In this document: positions 10,136-20,048 of the stretch, piece after piece
Position numbering within the stretch: position 1 is the first letter of the stretch
Layout of the letters: every line of letters starts with the position of its first letter
Assembly (NCBI GenBank): GCA_001769125.1
Contig: MEOG01000056.1
Span: 1-47,718, forward strand
DNA: 47,718 bases
DNA from: Bacteroidetes bacterium GWF2_35_48
GTDB taxonomy: Bacteria; Bacteroidota; Bacteroidia; Bacteroidales; GWF2-35-48
Direction: 5' to 3'
Position numbers and translations under genes: made by a program
Notes under the pieces: generated by a model
Told to the model about the DNA's origin: nothing
Databases searched by the model: none
The model's input: the letters and a program-made list of their open reading frames with translations, nothing else

Positions 10136-11992
10136 ATGAAGTATTTATACATATCTGTAATATTAATGGTAAGCTTGAGCACGAATGCTCAAACGCAAAT
10201 GGCAAAAGACACATTAGCTATAAATAATGTGAAGGCAATAAACTGGGTTAGCAATAAAATGTTTCGTGGCGCCACGGACTCCGGCTACGAAGTTCCTGTC
10301 GGTTCCGGAAAACATTCTTTGTTCTCGCATTCCCTTTGGATTGGTGGGCTTGATGATAATGATTCCCTGCACCTTTCGGCACACAGGTATTTAATGACAG
10401 GGCAGGATTTTTATCCCGGACCGCTAACCCTTAACTATGGTTCAACTACAAGTGATGTTAGCAACAGTTTTAATCGTTTATGGAAACTAAAAAAAACAGA
10501 GGTCGAGGAGTTTCAGTACAGGTGGAGCAATGGTCTGCTTGGTTTCCCTTATGTAATTCCGGAGGCAATAACCAACTGGCCTGCTCATGGCCCTGCAGGT
10601 GGATACAGTGCAGACCTTGCGCCTTTTTTTGATTTCAACAATGATGGATCATACAACATTATTGATGGCGACTTTCCATTGATTAAAGGAGATGAAATGC
10701 TTTGGTGGGTTTTTAATGATAATACAAATGTGCATACAGAGACTGGTGGAAATCCGCTTAAACTTGAAATCCACTGCTCAGCCTATGCTTATAATTGCGA
10801 CACGCTTACATCATCAGATAATCTGGTTTTAAATAATACAACATTTTTAGAATATAAAATATATAACAGGTCTTCTGCTAATTACCATAACACATTTCTT
10901 GGCTTGTTTACAGATGGGGATCTGGGGTATGGCAATGATGATTTCATTGGCTTTAATCTGAAAAACAATTCTTACTTTTTTTATAATGGTTATGCAACTG
11001 ATGGAAGCGGTCAACCTTCTGCTTATGGCACAAATCCCCCGGCTATTTCAGTTACATTGCTAAATAGTGCTATAAGAAAACAGGCTAATGGTATTGACGA
11101 TTTAACAAGTTGGGATAATAATGGAAATTTATCATGCACCAATGGTTACAGGTATGATTCAGTAAGTGGGCAGTATCAAAATGTTGGGGCAGGAGATGTT
11201 TTAAATGGCAATATTAATGGGTTTAACTATGGCGATGGTATTATTGATAATGAGTGTATGGGTTTTACCCGTTTTATGTATTTAAATAATGGGTCATGCA
11301 ACGATGCATGCGATCCAATAACACCACCACAATATTATAATTATTTGCAGGGGAAATGGAAAAATGGGAATTTGTTAACTTATGGGCTTCATGGTTTAAC
11401 TAATCCCGGCACAACAGCCCGTTTTGCTTTCCCGGGAATTTCTGATCCGTGTAACTATGGTACTGGAGGCATAATTCATCCTCCTGTAATAACTCCTTCT
11501 TTGGGGTGGAGCGAAAAAGGAGAAAATCGTATCCCGAACGACAGAAGAGGAGTAGCATCTATTGGTCCCTTTGATTTATATTCCGGACAAGAAATTTCTG
11601 TCGAATTGGCTTTTGTATGGTCAAGAACAACACCGGAAGCTAATGTGTTGGATAAATTAAATCAGGATATTGAGACAATACGTCAATGGTATAAAACAAA
11701 CAGTTTTCCAAGTTGCGAACATTATAACAGTATTAATGCTCCATTATTAGCAACTGGGGAGATAAAGCTTTTCCCAAATCCAACACAAAAAAGTATTACA
11801 ATACAAGGTTCATGGGCAGATAAAGAAACAAAATTTCAGATTTTTGACTTAAGAGGGGTTCAGTTATGCTCAGGTTCTTTGGTGCTAAATTCTGAAGATA
11901 TTAATTTAAGCTATTTGCAGGCTGGAGTTTATTTTATTAAAATCACAAATAGCAAAACTACAAGTACTATTAAATTTATTAAAAATAATTAA
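10136..11992 (+). CDS. Secreted protein with T9SS type A sorting domain
   Basis: 618 residues. A signal peptide (MKYLYISVILMVSLSTNAQ) is followed by a large extracellular region with repeated Asp/Asn-rich loops (FDFNNDGSYNIIDGDFP, DGDLGYGNDDFIG) that look like calcium-binding beta-structure. The last 75 residues are a typical T9SS type A sorting domain: KLFPNPTQKSITI, FDLRGVQL, LQAGVYFIKI. The family is commonly annotated only as T9SS-sorted surface protein, and I assign no enzyme activity. It is 11 bases upstream of the next RHS-like gene on the same strand, so the two are probably co-transcribed. No strong Shine-Dalgarno is visible, which is normal in Bacteroidota. Confidence 0.85.
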   Translation: MKYLYISVILMVSLSTNAQTQMAKDTLAINNVKAINWVSNKMFRGATDSGYEVPVGSGKHSLFSHSLWIGGLDDNDSLHLSAHRYLMTGQDFYPGPLTLNYGSTTSDVSNSFNRLWKLKKTEVEEFQYRWSNGLLGFPYVIPEAITNWPAHGPAGGYSADLAPFFDFNNDGSYNIIDGDFPLIKGDEMLWWVFNDNTNVHTETGGNPLKLEIHCSAYAYNCDTLTSSDNLVLNNTTFLEYKIYNRSSANYHNTFLGLFTDGDLGYGNDDFIGFNLKNNSYFFYNGYATDGSGQPSAYGTNPPAISVTLLNSAIRKQANGIDDLTSWDNNGNLSCTNGYRYDSVSGQYQNVGAGDVLNGNINGFNYGDGIIDNECMGFTRFMYLNNGSCNDACDPITPPQYYNYLQGKWKNGNLLTYGLHGLTNPGTTARFAFPGISDPCNYGTGGIIHPPVITPSLGWSEKGENRIPNDRRGVASIGPFDLYSGQEISVELAFVWSRTTPEANVLDKLNQDIETIRQWYKTNSFPSCEHYNSINAPLLATGEIKLFPNPTQKSITIQGSWADKETKFQIFDLRGVQLCSGSLVLNSEDINLSYLQAGVYFIKITNSKTTSTIKFIKNN

Positions 11993-12003
11993 AAACAACA
12001 ACT

Positions 12004-15000
12004 ATGGTTAAGGGTTTAAATTTTTTATTCATACTTGTTTTTTATGTTACGTCCTCGTCAGTAACTTTAGCACAGAATGCCGGTGTCGCTCAGGAGTTGG
12101 TCAATTATATTGATCAGTTTACTGGAAACTTCAGATACAATGTTCCACTGATGAATATTTCAGGGTCTAATGGAGAAAACATACCCCTTGTTGTTAATTA
12201 TAACGCAGGAATATCAACAAATCAACCTGCCTCATGGGTTGGTTTGGGATGGGATTTAGATATTGGGGAAATAAAAAGAACAGTAAATGGCTTCCCTGAT
12301 GATTGGAATGGACAAATTATCACATCAAAGAAAACAGGTTCTTCAAGCGAAATAAAACAATGCTATGGTCCCTTGTATTTCTCAAATTTTCAGAATGCAA
12401 CTGGTCCAAGGTTGATGGATGTTTATCAATCTGAAAAGGGTTGTGCAGAAAAAGGCTCACCATTTGAATTTCCTGATTACGATGCATACTCAGTAAGTGG
12501 TCCTGGCATATCTGGTGAAATGAGCCCTCATTTATTTGATTATGCAACGATAGTTCATGATGGAGTTTCCGATAATTTATATACAAAGCTTTTTACAAAA
12601 AGAGCTCAGTTTCGTCTTAAAGCAGAACCGGGTGTAAAAATTGCAAGTCCTGTTCTGCCAAATTGGACAGGAAATGTTTCGTATTTAAGAGGTCCTAATT
12701 ACGTTGAGACAGATTACACCAGTAATTGTCCAACAGATGATACAAAGCTTATTTCCGGAAATTATATAGAATATTTCACTAATAATGAAATAGCAAATCT
12801 TACAGTGGGAAAATTAATTGTCCCGCCCTCCTCAGAGTTTAACAGAAGTGGATTGGGCGGCGATGACATAGGTGCTTTTAAAATTACAAACACAGCAGGT
12901 TTTACTTACCATTACAGCCTGCCTGTATATGTATTAAAAGAGCGATTTTTTACATATTGGGACGAGGGAGGTGTTATGAAATACAGTGCAGAGTATTTAC
13001 CGGCTTATGTAACATCATGGAAATTAGTTGCAGTAACAGGCCCTGATTTTATAGACAAAAACTCAAATAATTATCCAGATGTGGGTGATGCTGGATTTTG
13101 GATAACCTATCATTATTCAAAATGGACTGATAATTTTAATTGGCGTAATCCATTTTATGGAGGGAGTTTTGATTTATACAATAAAAAAAATATTACACAA
13201 TTTTATCGTTTTGGAAGGTTGCAGGACAATTATTTTTCTTCATACAGTTCTGTTGATGGTATCTCTGAATTATATTATATTGAACAAATAAAAACTGCAG
13301 ATGAAACTGCTGTATTCATCAAAGATGTCAGATTGGATGAACACAGTGCTAATCAGGCAAGAATACCAAAGTTGTTATTAAAAAATATTCTTTTATTTAA
13401 TACAAAGGATTTTTCAACAAGCCTTATTAATAAAATGTCTTTAACATCAACAGCTTTTAGTTCTTTGCCAACAACTCAGGTATATGGAGTTAATGCATAT
13501 CTTGCGAATGAAACGGCAATTAATAATTTGTGTAAAAAGAACATTTCATTCAACTACAATTATAGCCTAAGTAAAAATTTATACAATAACATAAACTATA
13601 GTAATTGTTCAAGTCCAGATCCACAACAGTACTATTTTAATCCGGATGTTTCATTGGATGCTATGAATTATAGTGATCACTATAATTTTGTGAAAAGAAA
13701 TAACTTTGCCTGTGAATCAACAAACACAAATAGCGGTAAAATAACTTTACTTAGTATTACCACATATGATAGGATGAAAACCCAGATAAATCCGGATATT
13801 AATTTTGAATATGCAGCAGACAACCATAATCCATTTTATAATCACGAACAACATGATTTTTTTGGTTATTATAAGAAAAATTATAATCCTGCATATAAGG
13901 GTAGATATTTAATAGATGACGATAAAGATTTTATAGATTGCTGGTCACTTAAAAAAATAGTTACACCTATTGGTGGAGTCATTGAAGTGGATTATGAATC
14001 GGATGTATACAACAAAGTTACTTATGAATCAAGTGGTTCGAAATTGGCTTTTCCCAAAAGAATTTTGCCCATAAAAACTGTAGTCAAGGATGGCAATTAC
14101 ATAAATATGACATTCCAAGATCCAGAAGATTATAATCTTATTCAAAATTGTCTTACATCTGAAAATATAATTGCAAATAATATTAATATTCAGATTTGTT
14201 GTAATTCTTATTTCCACGATAACAATGCGCACTCGAATGGAGGAATTGCAACTTTACCAAATGGTATTGTAAGATATAACTGGCAAAATCCAGCTACAGA
14301 TTTTAGTGATTGTACAGGTAATTTACCATTTAACGGTACAAATTTCATGTATTTTTATATAAATTCTGCAAATGGAGGAGGCTTACGTGTGAAGAATATT
14401 TCAATTTCTGAACCAACATCAGGCGAAAAATATAAATTGTCTTTATCCTATGAAGATGGGGTATTAACTACAGAACCAGACAGGTTTGGTCCAATTTATT
14501 TTGGGTCAGCTAAATATTTAAATAAAAACAGAAGCGTCAACGACAGGCATGCACTTCCACCTATGGTTGCATACTCAAAGGTAAAAGTAAATTCCTTTGG
14601 TGATAATGGTAATCTTCTCGGATCGGTTGTTACAAAATTTGAGAATAATTGTAATTTAGAACCATCGTTATCAACAACATTTGGTTTTTCAACACTTAAT
14701 CCGACTTCAATAACATCTTCTGAATTTTATACTGTTACAAATGACTCAAAATATGGATTAATACAAGAAATATCTAGCTTTAACAATAAAAACTCATTGG
14801 TGTCAAAAATTAAATATGAATATGCCACATATGAAGAGCAGGGCAGATTAGAAGAAATTTTTTACAGAAACTTTTCTGGCACTGCGTCCATGCCAATAAT
14901 GTTATATCCGAATACTATATATCAGCAAATTGCAATGCAGGTTTTTGATATTAGTTCTCACGGTTTTTTCAAAAAAATTATATTAACTCCCTATTTAAAG

Positions 15001-16263
15001 AGAATTGTAAATAGTATTGACAACACAACAATAATCTTTGAGGTTAATAAATTGGATGTACTTTCAGGTGAGCCTGTTGAAACAACTATTATTGATCCCA
15101 CGCAAAAAGCAATTTATAAAACAGTGCAAACTCCTGCTTATTTAGAATATGGTGCATTAGGTCCAAAGTGCATAAATAATGATAATCTGAATAAATTATC
15201 CCCAACAAGTTTAATAAAAAAATATTCAATTGTTAATGGTAACCAAAATCTTATTGATGGTAGTTATACTACATGGACAAATAGCATCAATGTTAGTAAG
15301 GTATATGGTGGTCAAAATATAATTGATAATATTACTGGGGCTAATTGGTTTCCTTATAAAAGTTTTATTTTTAATGGCGCTCCTGATTATACAAATTGGT
15401 TGAAAATATCAGAAAACACGTTATACAATGAAAAAATAATTCCAGTTGAGACTAAAGCTATTGGAGATTCTTATTCTTCTGTCAAATATAGTTATGACAA
15501 TAAATTCAAGATTGCGGAAATTTCTAATTGTAATTACATCAGCTTCGCTTTTTCTGGGTTTGAAAATAAAATTGATAGAGGTAGTGTTTTTGATTTTGAA
15601 GGTGGATTTCTTGGAAATTCTGCTCATGAATTGATAGGTAGCTCTTTTATTCATAATGGAAATTCAATAATTCCTCATTCAGGAGAATTTTGTTTAAGGG
15701 TTCCCGGATCGAGTACATATAGCCCGGGCTTTACAGCAAAACACGATCCTTCTACACCCCATGTTTTAGATAGAGGGAGAACTTATAGAGCCTCTGTATG
15801 GGTAAACAAGTATAGTTCACTAACTGTAAGCCTTTGCGCTAGCTTAAATGGATCTCATTCAGGAGGTGGTTCTATTGATGTATTTCGTAGTAAATCTATC
15901 AATAATGCTGATTTAACAATAGGAGACTGGAAATTATTGACAATTGAAATTGATGTTCCAGAAGATTACGTTTCACAGAACTATGGAACAAACGATCTCA
16001 GGTTTTATGTTTCCGGAAATGAAGACTTTTTTATTGATGATTTTCGGGTTCATCCAATAGATGCACCAATGAAAACATTTGTTTATGACAAATCAACAGA
16101 TTTGTTAATCTCAGAATTAAACAACGATAATTTGGCTACTTTTTATATATATGATGCAGCATCAAGATTGATAGAAACTAAGATTGAAAGCTTAAATTCT
16201 AGTACGATAGGAAGTATAAAAACGATATCAATGAATAAATTTCATTATGCTCGTTTACCTTAA
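12004..16263 (+). CDS. Large secreted RHS-like protein with C-terminal CBM-like domain
   Basis: 1419 residues. A signal peptide (cleavage near VTLAQ) precedes an RHS/SpvB-like start: YIDQFTGNFRYNVPL, SWVGLGWDLDIGEIKRTVNG. Long beta-rich sequence follows with weak YD-type repeats. Residues about 1195-1350 look like a carbohydrate-binding or galactose-binding-like jelly roll (SGEFCLRVPG, GRTYRASVWVN, FIDDFRVHP). A final YD-type segment (MKTFVYDKSTDLLISELN, TFYIYDAASRLIETK) ends the protein. It has no RHS core DPxG junction and no toxin tip. Paralogues in this phylum often lie beside RHS giants, as here. Surface exposure is inferred from the signal peptide; function is unknown. Confidence 0.8.
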   Translation: MVKGLNFLFILVFYVTSSSVTLAQNAGVAQELVNYIDQFTGNFRYNVPLMNISGSNGENIPLVVNYNAGISTNQPASWVGLGWDLDIGEIKRTVNGFPDDWNGQIITSKKTGSSSEIKQCYGPLYFSNFQNATGPRLMDVYQSEKGCAEKGSPFEFPDYDAYSVSGPGISGEMSPHLFDYATIVHDGVSDNLYTKLFTKRAQFRLKAEPGVKIASPVLPNWTGNVSYLRGPNYVETDYTSNCPTDDTKLISGNYIEYFTNNEIANLTVGKLIVPPSSEFNRSGLGGDDIGAFKITNTAGFTYHYSLPVYVLKERFFTYWDEGGVMKYSAEYLPAYVTSWKLVAVTGPDFIDKNSNNYPDVGDAGFWITYHYSKWTDNFNWRNPFYGGSFDLYNKKNITQFYRFGRLQDNYFSSYSSVDGISELYYIEQIKTADETAVFIKDVRLDEHSANQARIPKLLLKNILLFNTKDFSTSLINKMSLTSTAFSSLPTTQVYGVNAYLANETAINNLCKKNISFNYNYSLSKNLYNNINYSNCSSPDPQQYYFNPDVSLDAMNYSDHYNFVKRNNFACESTNTNSGKITLLSITTYDRMKTQINPDINFEYAADNHNPFYNHEQHDFFGYYKKNYNPAYKGRYLIDDDKDFIDCWSLKKIVTPIGGVIEVDYESDVYNKVTYESSGSKLAFPKRILPIKTVVKDGNYINMTFQDPEDYNLIQNCLTSENIIANNINIQICCNSYFHDNNAHSNGGIATLPNGIVRYNWQNPATDFSDCTGNLPFNGTNFMYFYINSANGGGLRVKNISISEPTSGEKYKLSLSYEDGVLTTEPDRFGPIYFGSAKYLNKNRSVNDRHALPPMVAYSKVKVNSFGDNGNLLGSVVTKFENNCNLEPSLSTTFGFSTLNPTSITSSEFYTVTNDSKYGLIQEISSFNNKNSLVSKIKYEYATYEEQGRLEEIFYRNFSGTASMPIMLYPNTIYQQIAMQVFDISSHGFFKKIILTPYLKRIVNSIDNTTIIFEVNKLDVLSGEPVETTIIDPTQKAIYKTVQTPAYLEYGALGPKCINNDNLNKLSPTSLIKKYSIVNGNQNLIDGSYTTWTNSINVSKVYGGQNIIDNITGANWFPYKSFIFNGAPDYTNWLKISENTLYNEKIIPVETKAIGDSYSSVKYSYDNKFKIAEISNCNYISFAFSGFENKIDRGSVFDFEGGFLGNSAHELIGSSFIHNGNSIIPHSGEFCLRVPGSSTYSPGFTAKHDPSTPHVLDRGRTYRASVWVNKYSSLTVSLCASLNGSHSGGGSIDVFRSKSINNADLTIGDWKLLTIEIDVPEDYVSQNYGTNDLRFYVSGNEDFFIDDFRVHPIDAPMKTFVYDKSTDLLISELNNDNLATFYIYDAASRLIETKIESLNSSTIGSIKTISMNKFHYARLP

Positions 16264-16851
16264 TAAAGTGAATGAATTTACATCATCCACGATAAAACGG
16301 GATAAACTTTCCGACCTGCCCTGCATAAGCAGGGATATCCGAAAAAGCGCACAAAACAAAAGAGGCTGCCAATAATTTCTGGCAGCCTCTTTTGTTTGCA
16401 AATAAAATATTCTTATTGATATGTTATATCAAAAGTACTGTTGGCTAGTTTAGCCATTGTTTCCATTGTTTGTGTTAATGGGTAATAAACCTCTCATGTA
16501 TGCCCAAAATATAATTGGATGATATTTTTTTTTGCCATAAAACATTTTTCAGCTAAAAAAGTATAGCACACTGAAATATTGTTTCAGTATAAAAAATTAT
16601 TTATCTTTACAAAATAGATTTTGGTGATTGGGGGAAAAGGCTTTTGATGATATATTGCATCCGGGGTAAAGAGAAAATTGTAAATGATATAAGGTTAAAA
16701 AATTACAGCATGAGAAGTCTATTAAGAAGAAGAGAGAAAAATATAATCAACTTCTAAATTATAAGGTTTGATCATGTGCCACTGCTGCACTTCTAATCGC
16801 ACCATACTGGAATTGAATCTACAGAAGAAGCCTTTCATGTACTAAATCAGA
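16264..16851. other. Intergenic region between convergent genes
   Basis: Apart from the terminator it holds a small CCCTGC-ATAA-GCAGGG hairpin near 16319 and AT-rich sequence. No supported coding frame was found. Confidence 0.5.
16354..16397 (+). terminator. Strong hairpin terminator, probably bidirectional
   Basis: An 18-bp perfect inverted repeat (arms 16354-16371 and 16380-16397) has an 8-nt loop. The GC-rich part is GAGGCTGCCA/TGGCAGCCTC, and the flanks are AAACAAAA and TTTTGTTT, so U-rich tracts follow the stem on both strands. It lies between convergent genes, about 90 bases after the RHS-like stop. Confidence 0.85.
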
Positions 16852-18438
16852 TTATTCAAGTAATATTTTGTTGCAATAATTTCCTTTACCAGTTTGAAGC
16901 ATAATAATATAAACACCCGGTATAAATTCGCTTGTATTGATTGTAACTTTGTCAGATTCTGTGTTAATTATTTTTAAAAGTCTTCCTGTTATATGATATA
17001 GTGATATGGTTTCAAGTCTTTCTGCTTCTATAGTAATTTGACCTTTTCCAGGATTTGGATAGATGAGAAAATTTGAACCTGAAAATTCATTTGTTTCAGC
17101 TTTAGTAAGAGTATTATCATTCACTTTTAGCAGAAAAGCATTGTAAATATTTGTTCCCTGTAATGTTTGTCCTGAAACATAAATTCCTTTGTTTGTATCC
17201 ATTGTACTTCCAAATGAAGTAATATTTGTCGTATTTGAGCCTGCATTTAACCACATCTCTGAGCCTGTTGAAGAATATTTAATAAGAAACATACGAGTAT
17301 TGCTGTAGGAGCTAGATGATAATGACCCAAAATGTGCACTTCCACAAAAATTACCAGTAAGATAAATATTGTTGTTATTGTCAAATAAAATAGAGGTTGG
17401 TTCTTCTATAAAAGTTAAATCTCCTCCACCAGATTTAATCCATTGCTCTGTTCCGGCTGTAGTGTATTTGGCAAGAAATACATCTGTTTGATAGTTTGCT
17501 GTCGCTGTTAATGAGCCGAAAGTTGCTGACTGATAAAAGAATCCTGCAACTACAATATTTCCGGTAAGATCAAATTTTATTTCTCTTCCACAATCATTAT
17601 TGATTCCGCCTGCACTTTTCATCCATAAAATTGTACCATTCGGGTCAAATTTAGCTATAAAAACATCTGTAGAACCAAGAGAATTTATAGTCCCTGCTGT
17701 GTTTGTAATACTATTTTTAAAGCTTCCAGTGATAACAATATTATTTGAAGCATCAGCGGCAATTCCATAACCTTCGTCTGACCCAGTACCTCCGAATTTT
17801 TGTGCCCATTGAGCATTCCCGGCAGAATCAAATTTAGCGATAAAAACATCGAAATTACTGGTTGAGTTGGTATTTAATTGTATTGTATCAAATAATATAG
17901 TAGAGTTGAACCAGCCTGTCATAAGAATATTACTGCTGTTATCAATAAAAATATCAAAAACTCTGTCGTTGTTTTGCCCGCCAATTTTTTTTACCCAAAC
18001 AGGATTTCCTTCCTGATTCATTTTCATTAGTATGATATCTTCGCCGTAGGAGGTAGTATTTGTGTAGGATGTGCCAAAGAATTCTGCAGTTCCTGAATAA
18101 TACATACTGGCATATATGTAACCATCTTTTGTTTTTAGATTATAAAGAAAAGTATTGGTGCCAATTCTTTTCACCCATATTAATGCTCCGTTTGTATTAT
18201 ATTTTGCAAGAAATGTTCCGTATTCTGTAATTGTATCAGGATTTGCACCTGTCGAGTTAAAAATCGTTCCTTCCATACCCATTGCACTTCCTATAAAATA
18301 AATATATCCGTTGCAAAAAATCGTATTGCATGTTGGCGCAGAAGAAGAATTCATTTTAGCAAGTTCCTGCCATGCTACTTGTTGTGCATTAATTTCTATT
18401 GCTATACACACTAACAGAATAAAAGTAAAATTTTTCAT
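16852..18438 (-). CDS. SBBP-type beta-propeller protein with T9SS type A sorting domain
   Basis: 528 residues. A signal peptide (MKNFTFILLVCIAIEINAQ) precedes about seven repeats of roughly 50 residues with the pattern D-x-F-x-A-K-(F/Y)-x-x-x-G-x-x-x-W-x-K/Q-x-x-G-G-x-x-x-D (for example DVFIAKFDSAGNAQWAQKFG and DVFLAKYTTAGTEQWIKSGG). This is the SBBP (seven-bladed beta-propeller) pattern. The C-terminus is a type A sorting domain (FLIYPNPGKGQITIE, GVYIIML). The product is expected to be exported by the T9SS and anchored or released at the surface; its ligand is unknown. It is convergent with the RHS-like gene. Confidence 0.85.
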   Translation of the reverse strand: MKNFTFILLVCIAIEINAQQVAWQELAKMNSSSAPTCNTIFCNGYIYFIGSAMGMEGTIFNSTGANPDTITEYGTFLAKYNTNGALIWVKRIGTNTFLYNLKTKDGYIYASMYYSGTAEFFGTSYTNTTSYGEDIILMKMNQEGNPVWVKKIGGQNNDRVFDIFIDNSSNILMTGWFNSTILFDTIQLNTNSTSNFDVFIAKFDSAGNAQWAQKFGGTGSDEGYGIAADASNNIVITGSFKNSITNTAGTINSLGSTDVFIAKFDPNGTILWMKSAGGINNDCGREIKFDLTGNIVVAGFFYQSATFGSLTATANYQTDVFLAKYTTAGTEQWIKSGGGDLTFIEEPTSILFDNNNNIYLTGNFCGSAHFGSLSSSSYSNTRMFLIKYSSTGSEMWLNAGSNTTNITSFGSTMDTNKGIYVSGQTLQGTNIYNAFLLKVNDNTLTKAETNEFSGSNFLIYPNPGKGQITIEAERLETISLYHITGRLLKIINTESDKVTINTSEFIPGVYIIMLQTGKGNYCNKILLE

Positions 18439-18834
18439 AATTTATTGATGTTTATTGTTAATCTAAATTGCAAGATAATAATTTCAAGAATCAAAAACAC
18501 TTCAAAAATCAAAATATCTTTGTAATTTATTTTCTGTGATTACTGAAATAATATATAATTCTCTATAAATCAAAGCCATAAGCATTTTTCAATTAAAATT
18601 ATTTTGTCAAATAATTAACATTATGTTAAATAGGTGCGTTTAACAAACTTATTTCTAATGGTTTACAACTAAAGTAAAAGCTAAGCCTAAAGTTTCAAGC
18701 CCTCCAATCCATCTGCCTTTGCGGGCAAATTTATTTTTTCCATTCTTCCTTCTCTCCTAATGCATGACCTATAAAATGTCCAACATTGATACCTAATAAA
18801 GTCCAAAATATTTTAGCCCCAACCTTCATAATTT
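18439..18834. other. Intergenic region with one candidate tiny gene
   Basis: Upstream region of the SBBP gene and downstream region of the toxin gene. It holds an AT-rich stretch, a short TGCC/GGGCA hairpin near 18715, and a possible 32-codon gene listed separately. Nothing else is supported. Confidence 0.5.
18731..18829 (-). CDS. Candidate 32-residue hydrophobic peptide
   Basis: ATG at 18829 begins 5 bases after the toxin stop codon on the same strand. The peptide starts MKVGAKIFWTLLGINVGH and continues FIGHALGE, ending in a charged tail (EKEEWKK). It would form one short membrane-spanning helix. The tight position suggests a third gene of the toxin-antitoxin operon, but frames this short arise by chance and there is no clear ribosome binding site. 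Confidence 0.25.
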   Translation of the reverse strand: MKVGAKIFWTLLGINVGHFIGHALGEKEEWKK

Positions 18835-19179
18835 CTATTTAAAATTGTAAATAATTCTTTGGCGATCTTCATTTTCCTTTTCATTCTTATGATAAAGTTC
18901 TATGAAAGTTATTTTTTTTTCTTCGATAAAGTGTGCGTAAATTAATCGTAATCCGGAATTTACACCGCGACCTTTTAATGATTTACAAGCAATCTTTTTA
19001 ACTTTTATAATACATGTTTCTATATTTAGATTATCTAACCGAAAACTAAAAGGTGGTCTTTCATCAGGAAAAGTAGCAAGAACTTTTTTAACGACATCCA
19101 GATCATCATTTAGTGTTCGGTATTTTTTTAAAAGGTTTTTCAAATCCTTTTTAAATTCAGCTAATTCTTCAAAGTTCAT
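18835..19179 (-). CDS. RelE/ParE-superfamily toxin of a Panacea toxin-antitoxin pair
   Basis: 114 residues. An N-terminal helical part (EFKKDLKNLLKKYRTLNDDLDVVKKVL) is followed by the RelE-like core: IKVKKIACKSLKGRGVNSGLRLIYAHF, then KITFIELYHKNEKENEDRQRI. Spacing and order of basic residues fit the RelE/ParE fold, whose members cleave mRNA at the ribosome or act on gyrase; which applies here cannot be told. Its ATG overlaps the stop of the upstream antitoxin by 4 bases (ATGA). Order is antitoxin then toxin. Confidence 0.75.
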   Translation of the reverse strand: MNFEELAEFKKDLKNLLKKYRTLNDDLDVVKKVLATFPDERPPFSFRLDNLNIETCIIKVKKIACKSLKGRGVNSGLRLIYAHFIEEKKITFIELYHKNEKENEDRQRIIYNFK

Positions 19180-19979
19180 TGTTCCTCAATTTCGTCTCCA
19201 TAGTTTCTTACAGAAAAAGGTGCCTCTCTATAAAAAGCTAATTCGTAATTTATTTCTTCTCCTTCTTTAGAAGCTAACCAAGGTAAGTCCTTATGAGAAT
19301 AGTTGCTTATGGCAGCAGCTGACCAGTCAGAGAATTGCTCAATCACTTTGTCAATCACTTCCTTTTCACTTGCTTTTAATTCTGTCAAATCAGCTTTTGA
19401 AAGCGGGATGTAACGCGTTTGCATCTTCTTAAAATATTCCGTCTTAATTCTTTGAATTTGCCCGCTCTTCATCATTTGCCCGAGAATAGTATCTAATTTT
19501 TGTGGAACAGGACCATAAGGTAACTTGCGATACTTTGCTCCTGTTAAATGATCTTCATATAATTCATAATAATTAAAATCTGAAAAATAGAGTAATTTGG
19601 ATAGAACGGTTTCTCCAACATTTGGTTTTCCGGCACATCGTTCTAAAATATAGAGTAATACATTTTTGAACTTGTTGACCTTTAAGGTTGGAATTGAAAC
19701 ACGCTCCTCGATTTTTTTTTGGGTTACATCTGCTTTACCATCAATCTTTTCAGCCGCTGAGAAGTTGTAAGACATAAAAACATCTAATGAGAAACCTAAT
19801 ATCATAGATAATTTTTGCAATTCAAGAATATCAACACTTCTATTACCTAGCTCAATCTGAGCTAAAGATGGTCTGGATATTTTCATGCTTTTTGCTAAAT
19901 CTTCCTGAGAGAATCCCTTCATTTTCCGAAGTGATGTAAGCCTTTGACCAATTTGTTTTTGTGATAATTTTATGTTCAT
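19176..19979 (-). CDS. HTH-Panacea antitoxin
   Basis: 267 residues with two parts. Residues about 8-65 are an Xre-type helix-turn-helix (IGQRLTSLRKMKGFSQEDLA, SRPSLAQIELGNRSVDILEL). Residues about 105-245 match the Panacea/SocA-like domain (DUF4065): LYILERCAGKPNVGETVLSK, LLYFSDF, LPYGPVPQKLD, WLASKEGEEINYELAFYRE. Panacea is known as a chaperone-like antitoxin domain that neutralises unrelated toxins (PanAT systems), and the fused HTH would repress the operon. The gene overlaps the RelE-like toxin by 4 bases. A matching operator and promoter lie just upstream. Confidence 0.85.
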   Translation of the reverse strand: MNIKLSQKQIGQRLTSLRKMKGFSQEDLAKSMKISRPSLAQIELGNRSVDILELQKLSMILGFSLDVFMSYNFSAAEKIDGKADVTQKKIEERVSIPTLKVNKFKNVLLYILERCAGKPNVGETVLSKLLYFSDFNYYELYEDHLTGAKYRKLPYGPVPQKLDTILGQMMKSGQIQRIKTEYFKKMQTRYIPLSKADLTELKASEKEVIDKVIEQFSDWSAAAISNYSHKDLPWLASKEGEEINYELAFYREAPFSVRNYGDEIEEQ

Positions 19980-20004
19980 AGAGTTTCTTTTTTACTTTTT
20001 AACG

Positions 20005-20048
20005 AAACAAATATATATATTGTTTTAATATCAAACAAATAATTGTTC
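20005..20048 (-). promoter_or_regulatory. Promoter with two overlapping operators for the Panacea toxin-antitoxin operon
   Basis: On the minus strand a TTTG -33 element (20039-20036), 20 bases and TATATTTG (20015-20008) match the Bacteroidota promoter; the antitoxin ATG is 29 bases further. Two inverted repeats with the same half-site cover it: AAACAA-N9-TTGTTT (20005-20025) over the -7 element and AAACAA-N4-TTGTTC (20033-20048) over the -33 element. Autorepression by the HTH antitoxin is inferred. Confidence 0.6.

Noticed and set aside
16774-16845. Cys-rich mini-frame (MCHCCTSNRT...) on the plus strand
   Set aside because: It has 23 codons, no ribosome binding site, no partner gene and no recognisable motif beyond chance cysteines.
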